From PFJX01 sp031426815 (lineage in GTDB: Bacteria > Pseudomonadota > Gammaproteobacteria > Burkholderiales > Thiobacillaceae): DNA of 64,000 nucleotides. A program made the position numbers and the translations under genes. Below the pieces are notes generated by a model that worked only from the letters and a program-made list of their open reading frames with translations, made no database searches and was not told where the DNA came from. The DNA is taken from the NCBI GenBank assembly GCA_031426815.1, contig JASJPG010000015.1:1-64000 (forward strand). The letters run 5' to 3'. Position 1 is the stretch's first letter, and the number at the start of each line of letters is the position of its first letter. Of the stretch, positions 59,724-64,000 are shown piece after piece.

Positions 59724-60272
59724 TTATCGGCGCTGGCTCACGGCGGCCAGAATGCCCTGCAACAAGGCGGTCGGCGTCGGCGGACAACCCGGCACTTCGA
59801 CATCGACCGGGATGACATTGGAGATTTTTCCGCACGAAGCATAGTTCGCGCCGAACATGGCGCCAGCCATGCCGCAACCGCCCGCGCAATCGCCCATCGC
59901 CACTACCCACTTGGGTTCCGGCGTCGCGTCGTAGGTGCGTTTCAACGCCACTTCGAGATTGCGCGAAACCGGGCCGGTGACCAGCAGCACATCGACATGG
60001 CGCGGGCTGGCGGCGAACTTGATGCCGAGACCTTCGATGTTGTAATGCGGCCCGCCCAGCGCGTGGATTTCCAGCTCGCAACCGTTGCAGGAACCGGCAT
60101 CGACGCAGCGGATGCTCACCGCCTGGCCGAATACCTTGAGGATTTCCGCGTGCAGCTGGTTTTGCGTATGCGATGCCTGATCGGCGGTCAACATCGACGG
60201 ATCGGCGACTGGCGCCGGTTCCGAGACGATGCCGGTCTGGAAGATTTTCTTGAGGATGAGGTGGGTCGCCAT
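59724..60272 (-). CDS. Ehr/HyfI-like small subunit (NuoB family) of a membrane complex
   Basis: 182 residues related to NuoB and to HyfI/HycG of group 4 hydrogenases. The cysteines expected to bind the proximal 4Fe-4S cluster are present: C62 and C65 (SCNGCELEI), C129 (GDCAGGCG) and C163 (PGCPP). Electrons would thus reach the interface with the large subunit encoded one base upstream. It is called Ehr-type because that partner lacks the Ni-Fe ligands. Confidence 0.88.
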   Translation of the reverse strand: MATHLILKKIFQTGIVSEPAPVADPSMLTADQASHTQNQLHAEILKVFGQAVSIRCVDAGSCNGCELEIHALGGPHYNIEGLGIKFAASPRHVDVLLVTGPVSRNLEVALKRTYDATPEPKWVVAMGDCAGGCGMAGAMFGANYASCGKISNVIPVDVEVPGCPPTPTALLQGILAAVSQRR

Positions 60273-60273
60273 A

Positions 60274-61815
60274 TCAAAGATCCTGCCCGCTGTAGCTCAG
60301 GTTGAACGATTTGTTGATCAGCGGGAAATCGGGAACGATGTTGCCCAGGATGCCGATTTCCAGCAGCGGCCAGTTCTGCCAGGACGGATCGTGCGGATGT
60401 ACGCGGTCGAGCCGGCCATCGGCGCCGATGCGCACCGCCACGACGATCTCGCCGCGCCAGCCTTCCACCCAGCCGAGCCCTTCGCACACCGCCGCAACGG
60501 CGGCCAGCGGCGTCTGCAAAGCACCGCTCGGCAGGCGTTCGACAATGGCGCGGATCAAGCGAAACGACTCGTACACCTCGGCGAAACGCACTTCCGCGCG
60601 CGCCAACACGTCGCCCTTGCGCTGCGTCGCCATGTTCACCTCCAACTGATCGTACGGCGCTTGCGGGAACTGCGCGCGCGCATCCCAGGCTTGCGCGCTG
60701 GCGCGGCCGGGCAGGCCGGTGAGGCCGAGGCGCGCGGCCAGATCCGGCTTGCAGGTGCCGGTGTTGGCGAAGCGGTCCTGCAAGGTGGCATGTTCGTCGT
60801 AGATCGTCTTCAGTTGGCGGCTCTCCGCTTCGATTCGATCCACCAGCGCCAGCAACTCCGCCTTGCCGGCTTCGATCAGATCGACGGCGACGCCGCCAGG
60901 CACGATGCAATCAAACAGGTAGCGATGGCCGAACAGCTTGGCGCACAGGCGCAGCCAGTCTTCCTTCAGCCGCCAGAACTGCATGAAACCGAAGCTCAGC
61001 GCGACGTCGTTGGCGAGATAGCCGAGATCGCCGAGATGGTTGGCAACGCGCTCGATTTCCAGGAACAGCGCGCGCAACCAGGCGGCGCGCGGCGAGATCG
61101 GGCTGGCCGTGGCGGTTTCCACCGCCATGCAATAGGCCCAGGCGAAGCCGCTGTGGGTATCGCCGGAGACGCGCCCGGCCAGCTTGGCGCCGGTCGCCAG
61201 GTCCATGCCCTCGAAGCGCTTTTCGACGCCCTGGTGGGTGTAGCCGAGGCGCTGTTCCAGCCTGAGGATGCGGTCGCCGATGATCGAGAAACGGAAATGG
61301 CCCGGCTCGATGGTGCCGGCGTGAATCGGACCGACTGGAATTTCATGGACACCGTCGCCGGCGACGCGGATGAACGGGTAGGCATCGGTGCTGTGCGTAG
61401 CGGGCTGCGTGGCGTCGAAATCCTTGCGCAGCGGAAACGCGTCCGCCGGCCAGGCGCCGTGGCGCAGCCATTTGCGGTCGTCGACCGCATCGTCGGCGCG
61501 GATGCCGAGCAGATCGAAAGCGGCGCGCTGCATGCGGTCCGCCTGCGGGAAGATGTGCGCCAGATCGGGATAGCTGGGTGCATCGGCCGCCAGATTGGCG
61601 CTGACCCAGACCATGCCGCCGGCGCTGATGAAGCCGACATGAATGGCGTAGCCGTCGCCAAGATGACGGTCATCCGAGCCCCACAGCGCGATCAGTTGTC
61701 CGCCCTCGTCCTTGACATTCCGCGCCAGCGCCAGCAACTGGCCGGGTTCCAGGACGCCGCGCCAGATATGGGTGCCGAACGGTTTCAGGTTCCAGTCTTG
61801 TTCGCCGATCTTCAT
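60274..61815 (-). CDS. Ehr/HyfG-like large subunit, Ni-Fe cysteine ligands missing
   Basis: 513 residues. The N-terminal 150 or so match the NuoC-like part and the rest the NuoD-like part, fused as in HycE and HyfG. The two hydrogenase cysteine motifs are altered. RxCGxC is R215-V-S-G-D-T220, and the C-terminal DPCxxC is N505-L-S-Y-S-G510, although the flanking PLINKSF and YSG keep the family alignment. No Ni-Fe site can form. This is the mark of energy-converting hydrogenase-related (Ehr) complexes, whose substrate is unknown. It starts one base after hyfF. Confidence 0.9.
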   Translation of the reverse strand: MKIGEQDWNLKPFGTHIWRGVLEPGQLLALARNVKDEGGQLIALWGSDDRHLGDGYAIHVGFISAGGMVWVSANLAADAPSYPDLAHIFPQADRMQRAAFDLLGIRADDAVDDRKWLRHGAWPADAFPLRKDFDATQPATHSTDAYPFIRVAGDGVHEIPVGPIHAGTIEPGHFRFSIIGDRILRLEQRLGYTHQGVEKRFEGMDLATGAKLAGRVSGDTHSGFAWAYCMAVETATASPISPRAAWLRALFLEIERVANHLGDLGYLANDVALSFGFMQFWRLKEDWLRLCAKLFGHRYLFDCIVPGGVAVDLIEAGKAELLALVDRIEAESRQLKTIYDEHATLQDRFANTGTCKPDLAARLGLTGLPGRASAQAWDARAQFPQAPYDQLEVNMATQRKGDVLARAEVRFAEVYESFRLIRAIVERLPSGALQTPLAAVAAVCEGLGWVEGWRGEIVVAVRIGADGRLDRVHPHDPSWQNWPLLEIGILGNIVPDFPLINKSFNLSYSGQDL

Positions 61816-61816
61816 C

Positions 61817-63271
61817 TCAGCCTCCCAACAATTGCGCCGCCTGCCGGTACCAGGCCGCAAGGTAAGGCGGAATGAACAAGCCCAGCATCAGGACCAGGCC
61901 CAGGTGCATGAATACCGGCGTCAGCGCCGGCTGGTAGGGCAGCTTGGGCAATTCGGTCTCGCCGAACACCATCGGTTGCACCTTGCCGAAGATCGACGCG
62001 AACGCGACGCCCAGCGCCAGCAACAGGAACGGCGTCGCCCAGGCGTGTTCGTGCATGGCGGTGGTGATGATCAGGAACTCGCTGGCGAAGACGCCGAACG
62101 GCGGCACGCCGAGGATCGCGATGGTGCCCAGCATCAGGCCCCAGCCGATGGTCGGATTGGTCTGGATCAAGCCGCGGATGCCGTCCATCAACTGCGTGCC
62201 GGCGCTCTGCGTGGCGTGTCCCACCGCGAAGAAGATCGCCGATTTGGTCAGCGAGTGCATGGTCATGTGCAGCAACGCCGCGAAATTGGCGACCGGTCCG
62301 CCCATGCCGAAGGCGAAAGTGACCAGACCCATGTGTTCGATCGACGAGTAGGCGAACATCCGCTTCACGTCGGTCTGGCGCTTGATCAGGAACGCCGCCA
62401 GCACGACCGAGAGCAGGCCGAAGCCCATCATCAGATTGCCCGCCATGTCGTTGTCGAGCGCGCCGTCGACCAGCACCTTGGAACGCATCACCGCATACAG
62501 CGCGACGTTGAGCAGCAGGCCGGAGAGCACGGCGGAAACAGGTGTCGGGCCTTCCGCATGGGCATCCGGCAGCCAGCTGTGCAACGGCGCCAGGCCGATC
62601 TTGGTGCCGTAACCGACCAGCAGGAAGACGAAGGCGAGTTGCAGCACGGTCGGCTCCAGTTGCGCCTTGACGCCGTTCAGATGCGTCCACAACAACGCGG
62701 AACCGCCGGCGCCGAGCACCTTCTCCGCCGCGAAGTAGAGCAGGATGGTGCCGAACAGCGCCAGCGCGATGCCGACGCCGCACAGGATGAAATACTTCCA
62801 GGCCGCTTCCAGCGAAGCCGGCGTGCGATACAGCGACACCAGCAGCACGGTGGCCAGCGTCGCGGCTTCCATCGACACCCAGAGGATGCCCATGTTGTTG
62901 GTGGTCAGCGCCAGCAGCATGGCGGCGATGAAGATCTGATAGCTGCTGTGATACAGGCGCAGGCGCTTGTCGTTGAGCTTGCCGTGTTCCTTTTCGATGC
63001 GCATGTAAGGGCGCGAGAACAACGACGTGGTGAACGCGACGAACGCAGTCAGCGCGACCAGGAAGACGTTGAACGGATCGATGAAGAACCAGCCCTCGCC
63101 GCCGACCACCATGGGCCCGTCCGCGACGATGCGCGCGGTCAGCACCACCGCCGCGATCAGCGTAAAAAAGCTGAACAGCGCATTGATTTCCGGCGCGTTG
63201 CGACGGCAACCCCAGAGCGCCAGAAAGATCCCGCCGGTCAACGGGATGCCAAGCAGCCAATAAATTTCCAT
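61817..63271 (-). CDS. HyfF/NuoN-like proton-pumping membrane subunit
   Basis: 484 residues with about 13-14 membrane helices, antiporter-like (Mrp/NuoL-M-N superfamily). The start MEIYWLLGIPLTGG at 63271 is chosen over an upstream ATG inside the repeat. Family blocks are NNMGILWVSMEAATLATVLLV, GTKIGLAPLHSWLPDAHAEGP and RMFAYSSIEHMGLV. The lysine and glutamate residues of proton channels (GYGTKIGLAP, WVSMEAATL) are conserved. It probably couples the complex to ion translocation. Confidence 0.9.
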   Translation of the reverse strand: MEIYWLLGIPLTGGIFLALWGCRRNAPEINALFSFFTLIAAVVLTARIVADGPMVVGGEGWFFIDPFNVFLVALTAFVAFTTSLFSRPYMRIEKEHGKLNDKRLRLYHSSYQIFIAAMLLALTTNNMGILWVSMEAATLATVLLVSLYRTPASLEAAWKYFILCGVGIALALFGTILLYFAAEKVLGAGGSALLWTHLNGVKAQLEPTVLQLAFVFLLVGYGTKIGLAPLHSWLPDAHAEGPTPVSAVLSGLLLNVALYAVMRSKVLVDGALDNDMAGNLMMGFGLLSVVLAAFLIKRQTDVKRMFAYSSIEHMGLVTFAFGMGGPVANFAALLHMTMHSLTKSAIFFAVGHATQSAGTQLMDGIRGLIQTNPTIGWGLMLGTIAILGVPPFGVFASEFLIITTAMHEHAWATPFLLLALGVAFASIFGKVQPMVFGETELPKLPYQPALTPVFMHLGLVLMLGLFIPPYLAAWYRQAAQLLGG

Positions 63272-63280
63272 GTCAGGCCT

Positions 63281-63403
63281 TCCGCCGGGCCGCCCCAAGG
63301 GGGGCTTTGCTTTCACTCGGGGGGCAGCGGAGTCGTAGCGCTTCAGCGCGTACGAATCCGGCGTGCCCGTTACGGGTAAAAAGAACGAAGTGAGTAAGGG
63401 GGT
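63281..63403. repeat. Dispersed GC-rich repeat between hyfF and hyfE homologues
   Basis: It contains GCCGGGCCGCCCCAAGG and CTCGGGGGGCAGCG, the same two blocks as in the rsmH 5' end, followed by GGAGTCGTAGCGCTTCAGCG, ATCCGGCGT and a GAACGAAGTGAG tail. The following GGAG...GGCGT spacing resembles the btuD tandem unit. The edges are approximate. It interrupts an otherwise tight operon. Confidence 0.75.
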
Positions 63404-63406
63404 AGT

Positions 63407-64000
63407 TCATTTTTCCTTGAGCTTTTCCATGTGTTTCAGGTCGAGCGAATCGAACGTCTCGCGAATCTGGAAGAAGAAGATGCCCAGCACGAAGACGCCG
63501 ACCAGCACGTCCAGCGCGACGCCCATTTCGACCACCAGCGGCATGCCGTAAGTGGCGCTGGTGGCGGCAAAGAACAGGCCGTTTTCCATGGCGAGGAAGC
63601 CGATCACCTGCGGGATCGCCTTGCTGCGCGTGATCATCATCAGGAAGGCAAGCAGCACAGTGGCCATCGCGATGCCCAGCGTCGAGCGCATCACGGTGCC
63701 GGACATTTCCGAAATCGGCAGCGCCAGGTTGAACGCGAAGATCACCAGCACGATGCCGATCAGCATCGTGGTTGGAATGTTGATCATCGGCTCGACGTCG
63801 CGGTCCACATTCAGCTTCTTGATCAGCCGGTAGAAGAACCAGGGCATCGCGACGACCTTCAGCGCCAGGGTCAGCGCCGCCGAGTAATACAGATGATGCT
63901 GGCCGGTGGACCAGGCGACGATGGCGGTGGACGCCGACAACGCCGCGCCCTGCCAGGCGAACAACGTGATCAGACCGACGATGCGGCGCTGCGACAGCAT
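63407..64000 (-). CDS. HyfE-like membrane subunit (5' end cut by window)
   Basis: 197 residues are visible, with about six membrane helices. The pattern ALTLALKVVAMPWFFYRLIKKL and ITRSKAIPQVIGFLAMENGLFFAA is typical of HyfE, a NuoK-like subunit of hydrogenase 4. The visible ATG at the window edge corresponds to an internal position of HyfE, so the true N-terminus probably lies beyond. Further subunits (HyfB, HyfC) would be expected outside the window. Confidence 0.85.
   Translation of the reverse strand: MLSQRRIVGLITLFAWQGAALSASTAIVAWSTGQHHLYYSAALTLALKVVAMPWFFYRLIKKLNVDRDVEPMINIPTTMLIGIVLVIFAFNLALPISEMSGTVMRSTLGIAMATVLLAFLMMITRSKAIPQVIGFLAMENGLFFAATSATYGMPLVVEMGVALDVLVGVFVLGIFFFQIRETFDSLDLKHMEKLKEK

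Noticed and set aside
60274..61815. Calling the large subunit a working [NiFe] hydrogenase
   Set aside because: All four cysteine ligands are replaced (R-V-S-G-D-T and N-L-S-Y-S-G), so no Ni-Fe centre can be bound.

Overview
The window is about 64 kb of GC-rich chromosomal DNA with dense, mostly overlapping genes. It carries a complete division and cell-wall (dcw) cluster in the usual proteobacterial order, lpxC and kdsB for a Gram-negative envelope, aerobic hemF, a CNP1-like protein, PEP-CTERM proteins and several families of dispersed palindromic repeats. This combination points to a betaproteobacterium of the Rhodocyclales/Nitrosomonadales type. The species cannot be fixed from the sequence alone.

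Layout: (1) 1-19078: mraZ-rsmH-ftsL-ftsI-murE-murF-mraY-murD-ftsW-murG-murC-murB-ddl-ftsQ-ftsA-ftsZ, then lpxC and a small membrane protein. (2) 19118-25689: a receiver-TPR protein, a small membrane protein, hemF and a very large bifunctional penicillin-binding protein. (3) 25747-31915, minus strand: an ankyrin protein, a lipoprotein-ubiD-cNMP/rhodanese operon and three PEP-CTERM proteins. (4) 32161-37306: two consecutive sodium:solute symporter units, DUF485+ActP-like and DUF4212+VC_2705-like. Each symporter carries a Lys/Ala-rich insert. (5) 37405-40645: a TPR protein, a membrane protein, kdsB and a diguanylate cyclase. (6) 40642-51706: a cobalamin island with cobS-cobC-cobT-cobU-cobQ, a vapBC module placed directly upstream of cobQ, btuF, and btuD-btuC-cobO-btuB behind a cobalamin riboswitch. 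(7) 51742-55453: a CNP1-like protein and a peroxide/iron cluster: rubrerythrin, Fe-S oxidoreductase, DUF3501 and an encapsulated-ferritin-like protein with no encapsulin beside it. (8) 55532-59082: a lipoprotein, a DUF486 protein and a chemoreceptor. (9) 59179-64000, minus strand: a periplasmic rhodanese and a hydrogenase-4-like membrane complex (hyfI, hyfG, hyfF and partial hyfE homologues). Its large subunit has lost all four Ni-Fe cysteine ligands, so it looks like an Ehr-type complex, not a hydrogenase.

The most unusual signals are: dispersed repeats that have entered coding sequences in frame (cobQ, the btuD N-terminus, the rsmH N-terminus); the EncFtn-like ferritin without a shell; the cysteine-less Ehr complex; the vapBC module contiguous with the cob operon; the inserts in both symporters; and a well-spaced sigma-54 promoter candidate in front of two PEP-CTERM genes.
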